From Acanthamoeba lenticulata (lineage: Eukaryota > Discosea > Longamoebia > Acanthamoebidae), in the NCBI GenBank assembly GCA_002179805.1, contig NAVB01000015.1, positions 1 to 44,272 of the forward strand: a DNA stretch of 44,272 bases, given 5' to 3'. Under the pieces are notes generated by a model that saw nothing but the letters and a program-made list of their open reading frames with translations, did no database searches and had not been told where the DNA came from. Below are positions 33,128 to 43,846 of the stretch, in pieces. The first letter of the stretch is position 1. The number at the start of each line of letters is the position of its first letter. The position numbers were made by a program, and so were the translations under genes.

Positions 33128-34075
33128 ATGAACATCTGCTCGATTCTCGAACGAAGGCGCCTTCAAGCGGCGGTACCTGGCTGCGAGATCGAATGGATCG
33201 TGGACGACGAAGGAAGCATCTTTGAAGATGCGGCAGGGGATTCGGGAGAGGTTGTACATGTTGTAGAGTTGAGCGAGGGAGATGACGATGAGGATGGTGA
33301 CGGAGCATCGATGATGTGGCCAAGCCAGCAGCTAAAGCGAAAGAGGGAGAGGAGGGGAGGCAGTACAAGCGATGAGGAGGGGGAGAACGCGCGAACGCGC
33401 CAGCTTCAGCACAAGGACGGGAAGCGAGCACGACTCGAGGACGTTGAAAAGCCGCAGCTTTTTAGCATGTGGCTCCAGATGAAGAAAGAAGGCCGGGAAG
33501 ACCGCAAGTTGCAGGCCCTGGTTGATGCCTTCGTCTTGCCCGAGGATATCTACCAACATTTCAAGGAATTCGTGCCACCATCGGATGCCGTCTTCATGCA
33601 ACGCCTTCAGTACGAACGAGAATGTGCCGAACGGGCCCTCAGCAGATGCGGGGACCGATCGTGGCTGCTGCGTCGGTCGTCGCTCAACCGACGGCCCGTT
33701 TTGCTTCACGTGCCGCGCGAGCTCGGCCTGGGCGAACGTCTTCGCTTCAGCGCGAACGACACACAACGACCCATCTTCTACGCCTTCTCCTACTTGGCCG
33801 CTCAGGGAGTTGCCCACGTTCTTATCATGAAGTGGAAGAACCTCTGGGCACGATGCGACTGCCAAGATGGAGGTACATCAATCTTTTTTTATGTCCCGAT
33901 CGTCAGGCAGCATCCTAAGCTGTTGTTGCGTCATCGCTTCGTCGCCCTTTCCACAGTTGAAATCACCCCGACGTCCTACAGCACGTCATTCATCGCTGTG
34001 CTCGATCGCCTGCTGGAGACCGAGGACTTGCGACCAGAACGCATGGTCCACGGCTACCTCTCAATTCGACGCTGA
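33128..34075 (+). CDS. Protein with a possible SH2-like domain
   Basis: Two exons (33128-33872, 33957-34075) give 287 residues; the 84-nt intron has no stop and is a multiple of three. The N-terminal half is acidic then basic (QQLKRKRERR), so probably nuclear. From about 165, RCGDRSWLLRRSSLN (174-187) resembles the SH2 beta-B strand with the phosphotyrosine-binding arginine (the FLVR motif reads WLLR). YAFSYLAAQGVAHVLI (218-233) resembles the following beta strands. If correct it would bind phosphotyrosine; the match is partial and the domain seems to lack a standard C-terminus. The start is the first ATG; the frame is open upstream to a GTG only. Confidence 0.6.
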   Translation: MNICSILERRRLQAAVPGCEIEWIVDDEGSIFEDAAGDSGEVVHVVELSEGDDDEDGDGASMMWPSQQLKRKRERRGGSTSDEEGENARTRQLQHKDGKRARLEDVEKPQLFSMWLQMKKEGREDRKLQALVDAFVLPEDIYQHFKEFVPPSDAVFMQRLQYERECAERALSRCGDRSWLLRRSSLNRRPVLLHVPRELGLGERLRFSANDTQRPIFYAFSYLAAQGVAHVLIMKWKNLWARCDCQDGGTSIFFYVPIVRQHPKLLLRHRFVALSTVEITPTSYSTSFIAVLDRLLETEDLRPERMVHGYLSIRR

Positions 34076-34460
34076 CGGCCGTCCCCTCATTTCGAGGAAG
34101 GCGTGCCGCAGTGACTGGTCTCGTTCCTGGGTCGCTGATGCGGCGCTACAAGCAGGCGGCGAGCTGGTGGCTGGTCTCGCGAGGCCTTAACAGCTTCGCA
34201 AGAGAGATCAAAAAAGCTGAGGCTTCATCATCATCGTCGCTTCCTCTTTTCCTGCCCACTACCCCTTCCCTCTTCTTCCTCCTTGGCTCATTTGCGCTCG
34301 TCTGTTTCTTGCTCTCTCTAGAAGGAGTCGTTCTGGTGCTCGAGTGATCTCTTTGCGAGTCAGTCTCTTTACGTGATGCAAGTAGAGTGGCCCTTCCACA
34401 AAGGCCACCAACATGTTCGCGTTCTCGTGATGGGTCGTCTTCGTCATTCTGACGGCGGCT
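34076..34460. other. Convergent intergenic region
   Basis: 385 bp between two converging stop codons (34075 and 34461). It contains CATCATCATC and CTTCCTC repeats. Reading on from FRA10AC1 exon 4 without splicing would cross this region, but the spliced end below fits the family better. No gene is seen. Confidence 0.5.
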
Positions 34461-35708
34461 TCATGGAAACAGGCCACGAAAGTAGTCTGCACACGTCGCA
34501 CGTGGTGAGCGTCAACGAACGGTTGAACAAAAAGGATGAAGAAGAAGGGCGCCCTACCTTCAAATTCATCGCTCCTGTTCTTGGGTTGCTCGACCTGGGC
34601 ATCCTTCTTCCAGACGCTTTTGGCCTTCTCTGCTTCCCGCTCTTCTCGCTCCTTTGCCTCGCGCTCAGCCTGTTCGCGTTCTTCCTGCTCTTGCGCTTCA
34701 CGTGCCTTCTTCCGCTCGAGCTCTTCGAGTTCGTCCTCCCGGCCCTCCTTCTTGAGCTTCTTACGCAACTTGCTCTCCTCCTTCTCGGCCTTGCGTTTTC
34801 GCTTCTTTTCTTCCTTTCTCTTCTGCTTCTCCTTCTTGTAGTTGAGCTTGTAGGCGCAGTCGGGACAGAGCCGCAGCTTGACGAGCGCGTTCTTCGTCTC
34901 GCCGGCCTCGACGTACTGAAAGTTGACCTCGTAGCTCTTCAAGTCTTCTTTTGCCTCACAGTGCTTGCTGCCGCAGGTGAACTGGCCTAGAACACAACAA
35001 CAAACGAGCAACATGTTGTGAGTAGCGCGAATGACGAGGAACGACGAAGAGGGCCATGTCTGTACGTACCCTTGCCAATGATGACCTCCTTCTCGATGCG
35101 CCATCGCATGCCCACTTGGCCCTCACGATACCGTGTGAGGTCGGCGATGCAGTACTCGCGGTAGAGACGTTCATAGTAGCGTCGGGCAAGCCGCTTCTCC
35201 CAGGCTTCGCGTGAGTCTTCGGCCTTATCATCCTCTTCTGTGCGGATGAACCTGAACAATAACGTGCACGACGTCGTGAGCAAGTTGCAGATTTTTTACA
35301 CGTGCAAGCATCTTAAGACCGACCTGTACTGCTGCCTGAGGACGTCATCGTCGGTCTTGGTGGGCTTTGCTGGTGCGGTGGGCAGCTTGCCTTTGCCATA
35401 GTAGAGAACCTGCAGATGGCCGAAATCAATAAACAACGCACCTAACGTACAAACTTTGCACGTACGTAGTCGTGTATATAACGCTGATGCCGCTCGTAGG
35501 CGTTCATCACGCCAGCATGGTGAAGGCGGCGCGAAGAGCTGTCCACGATCGAGTCAAGATTGGCCGCTGGGCGGGGTGGTGGCAGGATGGAGGGACGACC
35601 ACCAGCTGAACTCTTCTTCTCGGCTTCATCCTCCAAGTCTGACGTGAAGCCAGCTGCCGAGTTGACAAACAAGTCGAACAGGCTGGGCTTGCCTTCTTCT
35701 GTGCTCAT
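34461..35708 (-). CDS. FRA10AC1: FRA10AC1 homologue (conserved nuclear protein, spliceosome-associated in other eukaryotes)
   Basis: Five exons (35708-35466, 35409-35324, 35251-35070, 34986-34558, 34486-34461) give 321 residues. The conserved core is evident: AWEKRLARRYYERLYREYCI with ADLTRYREG, VGMRWRIEKEVIIGKGQFTC, then SYEVNFQYVEAGETKNALVK and LCPDCAYKLNY, with two Cys pairs (CGSKHC and CPDC) that could bind zinc. A long Lys/Glu coiled coil follows. The last exon is only 26 nt and encodes DYFRGLFP, matching the short acidic/aromatic C-terminus typical of the family. The function in other organisms is nuclear and linked to splicing. The start MSTEEGKPSLFDLFVNSA is well placed. Confidence 0.9.
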
Positions 35709-35895
35709 CTTTTTTCGTTTTATTGTTTTATTTCATTTTTATCTTTTTTGTTTTGTGCCCTTTTTCTCTTCTTCTCTTCTTTTGTTTTGTGCCCTTTTTC
35801 TCTTCTTTTTCTTGTGGGTGGTTGGGTGGCAACGCTCGCTAAGGAAAGGAAGATACTCCGATAAGAAGACAACCTTCCTTGACAACATCTTGATC

Positions 35896-36474
35896 ATGCC
35901 AGCCTCATCTTTAGTCGTGCTTCTTCTTTCCTTCTTCCTCTGTTTTGCTGCTTATGGTACTGTAGAGCATGCGGACCAGTGACCAAGGACTTTGGCTCAC
36001 TTCAGTGGCAGGGGTGATGGCCAACGAAAAGGGGACCCTGCTCGTTGAAGGCAGCTGCTCTTTTGAAAGTGCTATTCAAACAAGAACGAAGCAAGACGTT
36101 GAGGTCATGCTGCAACGAGCATACAGTAATGACGCCCAGTTTGGGCCTGAGTATCCCTTCCCTCTCTTAGCCATGTAATAACATGTATTTGATGCTTACT
36201 CTTGCAACCCATGGATAGCTACAACTGGAACAACCAGTTTGTTTACACTCATGGTAGCCAAGCGGCTTCCTTAAGCTACGTTATCTACGACCTGAACTGG
36301 GAGAACAGCCTCAAGTCAGGTATGACGCTGTTTTTTTCTTGTTGTGATCAGCTAACGCGTGGTGGTGAATCGGCAGACATCAACCGATTGACCCAGGGCG
36401 TCCTGGCAACTGTCTGCGGCAGCAAGAAGCAGGGCACCATCAGCATCACCATCTCGACCAAACGCCTTGACTAA
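35896..36474 (+). CDS. Small predicted secreted protein of unknown family
   Basis: Four exons (35896-35956, 36006-36174, 36219-36319, 36377-36474) give 142 residues. Exon 1 is a signal peptide (MPASSLVVLLLSFFLCFAAY). The mature part has two cysteines (SCSFES and TVCGSKKQ) and many beta-prone segments (NQFVYTHGSQAASLSYVIYD, GTISITIS). The introns are unusually short (49, 44 and 57 nt), but their borders keep phase and remove stops. I do not recognise the family. Length and composition suggest a compact extracellular beta-sandwich, which is only an impression. Confidence 0.6.
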
Positions 36475-36583
36475 AGTCCCTCTTCTTCCTCCTGGGTTGT
36501 GTCTTGTTTGTTGGTCTTTTATTGCCAGGAACACAGCAGCAAAACACAAAAAAAACCCCAAACACCCTCGCCTCAGAGGCTCT

Positions 36584-39500
36584 CTAGAGGAAGTAGGGGA
36601 GAGCCCTGCCCCGCGCATTGCCGCCCTCGCCGTACATCTCGTTCCACTTGCGTAGCTCGGCCACGGCCTGCGCGTCCTCGTGCACGCTCGCGCTGTTCTC
36701 CTTCTTGGCCTTCACAAAGTCCTCCATCCCGAGCGGTCGAATCACCGGCGGCTCTCGCTCCTCCTCCTCCTCCTCTTCACCCTCTTCTTCATCTTCCTCT
36801 TCTTGTTCTGCGTCTTCTCCTTCCATCGCGTCGGCGAGCTCCTTGCCCTTTTCCTTGTCTTCGTCCGTCCCTTTCGTCTTCTTCTTTGTCTTCTTTGTCG
36901 ACTCGATGGTCTTGCCTTCGCGCTTCTCGCGCTCGATGATCTCGCGGATGGGCATGTAGGCCGCCGAGATGCAGAGGTTCTTGAGGTCGCTGCCGGAGAA
37001 GCCCTCCGTCATCTCGCCGACGGCCTTGAAGTCGAACCCGTCCTCGAGATCCTCCTTGGCCAGGATCACGCGCAGGATCTTCTGCCGGTTCTCGGCGTCG
37101 GGCAGGTCGACCAGCAGCCGCCGCGGCATGCGCCGCAGGACGGCATCGTCGAGGTCAAACGGCCGGTTGGTGGCGGCCATGACGATCACGCGCTCGTTCT
37201 CCTTCGTCCTCAGCCCGTCCCACATGCTCATGAACTCGTTCTTGATTTTTCGCATCGCCTCGTGCTCCCCCGACTTCTCGCGGCTCCCCAGGATGCTGCC
37301 ATTTTCGCGTCCAATTAATAATTGAATAAACAATAATAACAAAAGTGAAAAACAAATCGGTGACGCACCTGTCAACTTCGTCGATGAAGACGACGCAGGG
37401 CGAGATCTTGCTGGCCAACGTGAAGATGGCGCGCGCATACTTCTCGCCCTCTCCGAACCACTTCGACCCGATCGATGACATCGAGCAGTCTGGAGACATC
37501 ATCATCATCAAAAGAATTAAAGGTCAGCCAGCGCCGGCAGGGAAGCAGAGGGAGGAGGGGGGTGGGGGACGACGCACTGATAAAGTTGGCGCCAGACTCA
37601 GTGGCGACGGCCTTAGCGAGCATGGTCTTGCCGGTGCCGGGCGGGCCGAAGAGGAGGATGCCCTTGCAGGGCTTGGTCAGGTTGCCCTTCCGGAAGAGCT
37701 CCGGGCGCTGGAGGGGCAGCATGACGAGCTCCCGCAGCGTGTTCTTGACCTTGTCCAGCGCGCCGATGTCGTCGAATCGCACCGACAGCTCGTTGGGCGG
37801 GATGGCCTCGGCCAGCAGCTTCCGCTCAAAGTCGTTGTCCATCGGCACGTCCTTCAACGACGTCTGCACACACACGCACACACGTCAGTGACACGACACG
37901 ACACGCGCGTGGCGAGTGATGACGGTGGACCTTGGATGCGGCGGGGTGGACGCGGTTGAGCATGCGGATGGCGTGCGTGATGGCCCGAGTCGGGAGGAGC
38001 AGCTTGCTCGATGATGAAGATGATGAGGGCGAGGAGGACGAGGAGGACGAGGAAGTGGCCTCGGCCGACGACGTCGCGGTGGTCACCACCTCGGGGGCGA
38101 TGCCCCGCCTTTCGGCGGCGACCAAGTAGTGCCCGACGGCCCACCCGACAATCTTCTCCACCTGCTCGCTCGTCAATACCTGCATACCCCCCCCCAACAG
38201 CGTGTGAATTTACAACGGAATGAATGGAATGATAGCAAAGGGGGAAGCGCACGTTGTCGCGGAGGAAGCGGGAGTTGAGGGCCGCGTCGCCTTCGACAAG
38301 AACGATGTTGTTCTTGTTGAGCATCTTTTTGATGGCCGCCCGGTTCTGCTGCAGTCGCATCTCCTGCTGGTCCCTTGCCATCTGCTTCGTCCTGTGTTGT
38401 GTGTGCGTGCGTAAGTCGCGTGTCGTGTCGTGCTGCGCAGCGTTGGGCGGGGGGAAGGGAAAGAGAGAGAAAAAGAACCATTTGGGGAGTTCGGGGGCGT
38501 CCTTGGGCGGGTTGATGGTGATCTTGTTGGGGAGGAGGCGTGTGAGGATGCGGGTGCCCTTGGACGTGTCCCGCGAGCGCTCCTCCATGCGCGAGATGTG
38601 ATCAAACAGCGCAAAGTCTAGCAGCGTCGTCTGCCCGCCCGACTTGGACAGCAGGAAGCCTCCGCCTGGCGCGTTCTTGTCGCCCTTTCCTGTTTCCATT
38701 TTACGTAAAACAAAATTAAATAAATTGATATTTTGCTCAAGAAATGTTAATAAAAAATAATACCTTTGGCCAGGGCGATGGAGGAGCCGATCACGACGAG
38801 AGGAGTGGTGATCTTTTCGAGCTGCCGCTTAAAGTGGGTGTAGCGCTCGTAGGAGGACAGGATCGACTTCTCCGTGTCCTTCAGGTAGAGGATGCACGGC
38901 ACGTTCTCCTCCGCCGTCACCACCTCGAACAGCGCCTCCCTGTTTACCACCATAAACATGATAACATTAAAAAATGAATAACTTTGATAAATTATAAACT
39001 AAAACAGGATAAATCAGGAAAAAACGCGGGCGTACACGTTAGCCTTTTCATGGGCGTCCCGCTCCTCGTGCTTTGTCGAGTGAAGGCCGCTGGTCTCGCC
39101 CCAGCTACTCATGCCGCCCAACGCCGACAGCGGTCCAAACCGCGTTCGCCGCGCTGCACATGGAGGCCGCAACAATGAGAAATAAACAACAAGGGAAAGG
39201 GGATGAACCCTTTCAGTGAGGATTGGGGAAGGGGATATTCATACATTTCGTGAGGTCGGAGCGCTTGCCGACGCTGAACCAGGCCTCGCTCTCGTCATCG
39301 TCGTCGTCATCATCAGAGTCCTCGTCCTCCTCGAGTTCGTCAAAGGTCTCTCCGTCGGACGCCGCGGCATCAACGTCTTCCGAGGGCAATGCTCCGACGC
39401 CGCCAGAAAGAGCGCCAGCGCTGCCGAGGTCCATCGCATCAGCGTCGCCGTCGCTGGTGTTGCCGCTGGCCGTGTCGCCGCCGGCGCTGGAGGCTCCGCC

Positions 39501-42265
39501 AGTCACCGCTGCCGCGGCTGAGAACAACTCGCTCAGGGCTGACGCGAGGCTGAGGGCCGGGTTCGTGAGCCCGGACGACGACGAGGACGCCTGGTGCACG
39601 TTGTCCATTACCTCCGCCGGTGTGACGGCGCTCGCAGCCGGCGCGGCGGCCTCGCTCGCGGGTTTGCCCACAGTCTCGTTATCGGCGCCGCTGCCAACAC
39701 TGGCATGCGGCGAGGCGGGCTTGTCGAGGCCGCCGCTGCTGCTTCCTGCAGCGGGCGTCGAGGAGGACAAGGACGAAGCGGATCCTGTGCCGGACTTGCT
39801 GTTTGTGGCTTCTGTGGTGGGCTTGAAGCCCTCAAACACGAGCAGATTGGCCTGCAGGTGGTGGGCGAGCGCCTTGACCAGCGCCTCCTGGTAGATTTCC
39901 GATCCTGCACACCCAGAGAAGTTAGCAACAATGAAAAAAAATTTAATAATAAGTTGACACAATAATTACCAGGCGGGCCCGCCAAAAGGATGCGGCGACT
40001 GAGCGAGGGCAGGTCGGTGATGTTCTTCATCAGGTCGGGCTTCTTGATGAAGGCATACGCCGTGTTGACCAGCATTTGCTTCGTATCCGAGCTGTGAGCG
40101 CGTTTATGAGGTTAGTGAAGCCAAAGCGAGGGTGGTGAGAGGACAATAGCAAGGGTGACGCACTCAACAAAGTAGGGGAAGTCGGCGAAGGTGGTGGTGA
40201 TGTCCTGCCACTTGACGAGCGACTTGGCGAGCTCCTCCTTGCACGCCTTCTTGTGGGCCGCCTGCGCTGCGGCGCTGGTCGAACTGCCGCTCCCGCTGCC
40301 GCCGCTGCCACCGCCCAGCAGCGATCCATCACCGGCCAAAGCCGACAGCAGGATGGAGCGCGGGCCTCCATCACCGCCCGCCCCAAAGAGGTCGCCGCCC
40401 TTGAGAGTGATGACCCGCCCCGCACCCGACGTTGGACCTGCAAAACATATATTTTCAGTTGTTTTTGGCGAAGAATAAACGAAAATAAATAAGTAAATAA
40501 GAAAAGTGAGGGGCGGTGTACGCTGTCTGGCGCGGGCAGAGGAGGAGAGGCGCTTCTTCCAGTCGTTGGTACGCATGGTGAGGGACATCGGCAAATTGCC
40601 CAGCGAGAACACGTCGTGTGGCGCGCCCGAATCGATGTTGCTTGATGTCGAAGAGGATGACGAGGAAGAAGACGACGTCGAGGCAGAGGTGGAAGCAGAG
40701 CCCAACGGCGCCGAGGAAGAGGAGGAGGGAACGGTGGAGGTCGAGTGCAAACCACTGCCCAGGCTAGACGTGGACGAGGCGCCGGGAAGAGTCAGCAAAG
40801 GTGCAGTCGGCAGGGACAGCTGCTGTGCGCCCTGCTTCGAGGGCGACCTCATCTTCTGGAAAATCTGCGTGCATTGAATCGAAGAGAAGTTAAGATTAAA
40901 AATACTTTCAAAAATTAAGCAAAGACAAAATTGCAAGGAGCGCAGAAGGCAGAAGGTACGAAGGAGTAGGTCTGCTGCTTGGTGATGATCGAGATCTCGT
41001 CGCCAGTGCGGAGAGGCTGCTTGGCGCCCTTCTTGAGGGGTTTGAGGTTGATAAAGAGAACGTTTCTGCTCGTCTGGCCCTCGATTTGCACCGACCCTGT
41101 CTCAATCTGATCGGAACCACATCATCAGCAAAGACGTGTGGACACGAGGCACAAGGCGCGCAAAGGCACGCACCGAGTTCTGCAGCTTGCAGACAACGCT
41201 GTTGCCGATGTTGGGGTCAGAGATGGTGAGGCTACATCGCGAGTTGCCGCCGATGCTGAATGACGGCCCGCTAAGCGACACGCTCATCGACATATTCTGC
41301 TTTCGTTCAGTTGGTTGGTCTGAAGTGCACGACCCGCCGACACAACGCGAGGACGCACCTTGGGTTGCTGCGGGATGAGCTTGCCCCAGATGTAGAGCTG
41401 GTAGCCACTCACCGACTTGGAGCCGCCGGTCGCGCCAGCGGCAGCAAGGGCCCCGCCTGCGGCGCCGCCAGACAACTGGCCGATGGCCCCAAGGAGCGAC
41501 GACACAGCCGCACTGCCCGTCCGCAGTCCGGTCTTGAGTTCGCCCAATGGCTCAACGATACGTGAACACCAGTCAAGGAGAAAGCCGAACCCGATCGATA
41601 ACAAGAGCTAAGCCACGTGAGTGAAAGGAGGAGAGGGGAAGGGGAAAGTAGTAAGGTTGAAAGGATATCTTGCAGGAGCTTGAGGACGGCAGGCTCGCCC
41701 TCTTCCTCGACGCTCCCCCGCCTGGTGGCTGCTTTCATGCCCTTGCCCGTCTGCGCGTTGTCTGCCTCGGGCATCTGCTCGCAAAATAGCGTGTAAAAAA
41801 AAGTGGAGAGATAGTGAGCAAGGTGAGAGATGCAGGCGGTTCATCTCGGAGAGTTTCGACTGCGAAGACCCAGAAAGACGAGCAAGATCGTAGATTTAAA
41901 GCGGAAATTGGGTTGGTGCATCGAAGTAAGGGGACAGGCACCTTCACGCGCTTGGTGTGCTTCTCGTCGCTGTCAGGCGAAGGGGCCAGGTGAGAGTCGT
42001 CCTCGCCTTGAAGTCCTTCATGTGTCTCATCTCGCTTTCTCTTGCTGCCAGCCGCTGGTGTCGCAGGAGGTGTAGAGGGACGAGGTGGAACCGAAGATGG
42101 AGGCACCACTGCAGTAGTGGTAGTCGCCGATTCTCCATTCTCTTTCATCTCTACTTCCTTGCCCGCATTGTCCCCTTTCTTTTCCGCTGTCGGCCCTGAA
42201 GTTGGCGCTGACATTTGCGGCTGAACAAAGTGCCCAGCACCAAGATGTCCACGACGAATTTCCAT
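36584..42265 (-). CDS. Plant-type FHA-AAA ATPase
   Basis: Seventeen exons: 42265-41942, 41774-41669, 41561-41359, 41296-41174, 41106-40960, 40864-40522, 40437-40164, 40091-39970, 39904-39245, 39153-39036, 38939-38764, 38689-38479, 38391-38253, 38179-37931, 37863-37578, 37489-37369, 37295-36584; 1437 residues. An FHA domain lies at about 200-300 ([15 protein letters not shown]). A degenerate P-loop [20 protein letters not shown] sits at 541-560 without the usual GKT. The C-terminal AAA module has Walker A GPPGTGKT (1138-1145), [14 protein letters not shown], Walker B VVFIDE (1193-1198), [19 protein letters not shown] and ends [13 protein letters not shown]. The order [30 protein letters not shown] matches a land-plant ATPase family of the Msp1/katanin/spastin clade. 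Ser- and acid-rich inserts are lineage-specific. Intron 2 is AT-AC. The start could instead be the Met at 42214. The role is unknown, perhaps membrane or chromatin remodelling. Confidence 0.88.
41562..41668 (-). other. Probable U12-type AT-AC intron (intron 2 of the FHA-AAA gene)
   Basis: On the minus strand, exon 2 ends CAAG and the intron begins ATATCCTTT, the exact minor-spliceosome 5' consensus. CTCCTTGACT near the end matches the U12 branch sequence, with the branch A at 41573. The intron ends TTCAC, 11 nt after that A, within the narrow spacing U12 introns use. Splicing here (107 nt removed, phase 1) restores the frame to [16 protein letters not shown] alternative exists (GCC/GTCCTC to TTAG/CTC) but has a poor donor and would add a hydrophobic segment. 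Confidence 0.8.
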
Positions 42266-42565
42266 CACATGATGAGATGGCAGTCATTAGACAGATAGCG
42301 GCAGCGCAAGCTTCTTTGGCCTGCGGGCAAATGTGCAAGAAGACCGTACCTACCGAAGTATCTCGTGAGCCGGTAAGCACACAATCGATGCAACGAGACT
42401 CGTAGAGGTAATTGAGACCCTGGGATCGGGTGACACCAAGAGAGGTGGTGCGCACCTGTCGGCTTGGTGTCTGGCCTGTCTGCAGACGTGGGCTACTGCA
42501 CGGAAAACGCATAGAAACTTCACTAGCATATTTTTTTCACTTTTATTTTTTTGTTTGGTTGGGTA
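42266..42565. other. Intergenic region
   Basis: 300 bp between the FHA-AAA start and the fucosyltransferase-like stop. It contains a T-rich 3'UTR for the latter (poly(A) signal at 42542-42547). I see no other gene. Confidence 0.5.
42542..42547 (-). terminator. Poly(A) signal of the fucosyltransferase-like gene
   Basis: AATAAA on the minus strand lies about 20 nt after the stop codon at 42568-42566. Confidence 0.5.
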
Positions 42566-43846
42566 TCACATGTACTGGCGCCACTTGTCGTTCTCGTCCA
42601 GCTCCACGAAAGGGTGGGCGCACTTGGCCACCCACACGCATCGCAGCTCGGCAATCAGTTGGACCCAGTTGGACAGAAGCGTGCCTACCCACGCATCGCA
42701 CTCCAACGCCATCAACAGCTGGAGCAGGTGTACGTAGGGGGCATTGCCCGTCATCTCCTCCTTCCAGGCGCTATTGTTTCGAGGCATAGCAAGGTAGAGC
42801 CCCACCCAACCCTTAGGGTTGTTGGCGGCTTCCGTGATGACTTGTGGGTCCTCCGTAGCCACAAACATGGCGCGCTGCAGCAGCAGCGGACTGAAGATGT
42901 ACAGGCGCTCTGCCTGCTCCAGATATTGAGCCAGCGGCTTTAACTGCATCTCCTTGCCCTTGTCGCCATGACGTACTGGGAGCGAGACTGTACCCCGAGG
43001 GAGCGGGAACAAGGGCTGCCGCTCTACGCTTCGCAAGCGGGCCACAGCTTCCCCAGATCTGTTGCCTCCTTCGATATTTAGAGTTACTCCCTGGCGCAGC
43101 TTGGCAAGGATAGCGATGGTGCGAGGGTTCAGACGCATGAGGTAGGCTGAAGCTTGGGCCCTCCACCAGTGCTTCATCTCCAAGGGGCTCATGTAGGGTG
43201 CGCGCGTTGCGAGCATCTCGCGTAGTTTTGGCGGCACCAGGTCCTGATCGACCCCGAGGCTGCGTGCGCCCTTTGCCCAGGCTGTGTTGTCGTGTTTGGC
43301 GAAGCTTGAACAGTTGGTGGGCGGAAGGAAGAAGCAGAGCCAGTTGAGCGTGTCGTTGCTGCAGAGGTGGGGCATGGCGTACACCTCCCCTGCGCTCTCG
43401 TGCCACAGCCAGATGCGGTCCAGCGACATGGCCTCTGCCAGCTGCATGCCCGCCATGTGGACCTGTGATCCCATGCCGCCGGTGATCCAGTTTGGACCGC
43501 GCAGGTACTGGGCCTTGGCGCACTCCTCTGCGGGTCTGTTCTGGTATCGCCAAATGTAGCGCTGTGTTTCGCGTGTGAAGATGGCAAGTCCAGCCTCTGG
43601 CAGACCTTCTGCTGACCAGTGCTGGTGGCCCTCCTCCGTGTAGAGTCGTTCCTCTTGCGTTAATGCTGCTGCTGTGGTGTTGTTGGCGTCGACCACTCCT
43701 CCCCACGGCAGGCGAGCAGGGCTTGGCGCAGATGGCCGACACCGCACAAGGATAGGTTCCTCTTTGTGGAGCACTCTCGCGACGAAGAGAACAACTGAGA
43801 GCACAGCGAGCACGAACGAGACAATCACCAGCGGGTGCTTCCACAT
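42566..43846 (-). CDS. Type II membrane protein, GT23-like (alpha-1,6-fucosyltransferase type)
   Basis: A single uninterrupted exon gives 426 residues. The short cytosolic tail MWKHP is followed by one membrane anchor (LVIVSFVLAVLSVVLFVARV) and a lumenal domain with NNTT, NCSS and NRS glycosylation sites, the layout of a Golgi glycosyltransferase. Motifs fit the FUT8-like fucosyltransferase fold: HWWRAQASAYLMR, SLPVRHGDKGKEM (like the HVRRTDK nucleotide-sugar site), AMFVATEDPQVITEA and DAWVGTLLSNWVQLIAELR. It is shorter than FUT8 and lacks an SH3-like domain. The acceptor is unknown. The start is the first ATG just before the anchor (an upstream GTG is unlikely). It is the only long intron-free gene in the window. 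Confidence 0.75.
   Translation of the reverse strand: MWKHPLVIVSFVLAVLSVVLFVARVLHKEEPILVRCRPSAPSPARLPWGGVVDANNTTAAALTQEERLYTEEGHQHWSAEGLPEAGLAIFTRETQRYIWRYQNRPAEECAKAQYLRGPNWITGGMGSQVHMAGMQLAEAMSLDRIWLWHESAGEVYAMPHLCSNDTLNWLCFFLPPTNCSSFAKHDNTAWAKGARSLGVDQDLVPPKLREMLATRAPYMSPLEMKHWWRAQASAYLMRLNPRTIAILAKLRQGVTLNIEGGNRSGEAVARLRSVERQPLFPLPRGTVSLPVRHGDKGKEMQLKPLAQYLEQAERLYIFSPLLLQRAMFVATEDPQVITEAANNPKGWVGLYLAMPRNNSAWKEEMTGNAPYVHLLQLLMALECDAWVGTLLSNWVQLIAELRCVWVAKCAHPFVELDENDKWRQYM

Noticed and set aside
39223..39894. 223-codon plus-strand Ser/Ala-rich ORF
   Set aside because: Antisense of FHA-AAA exon 9; composition reflects GAC/GAG/GCC repeats on the coding strand.
42027..42512. 161-codon minus-strand ORF upstream of the FHA-AAA start
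   Set aside because: Cys/Ser-rich composition typical of an out-of-frame reading, and no match to the family N-terminus.
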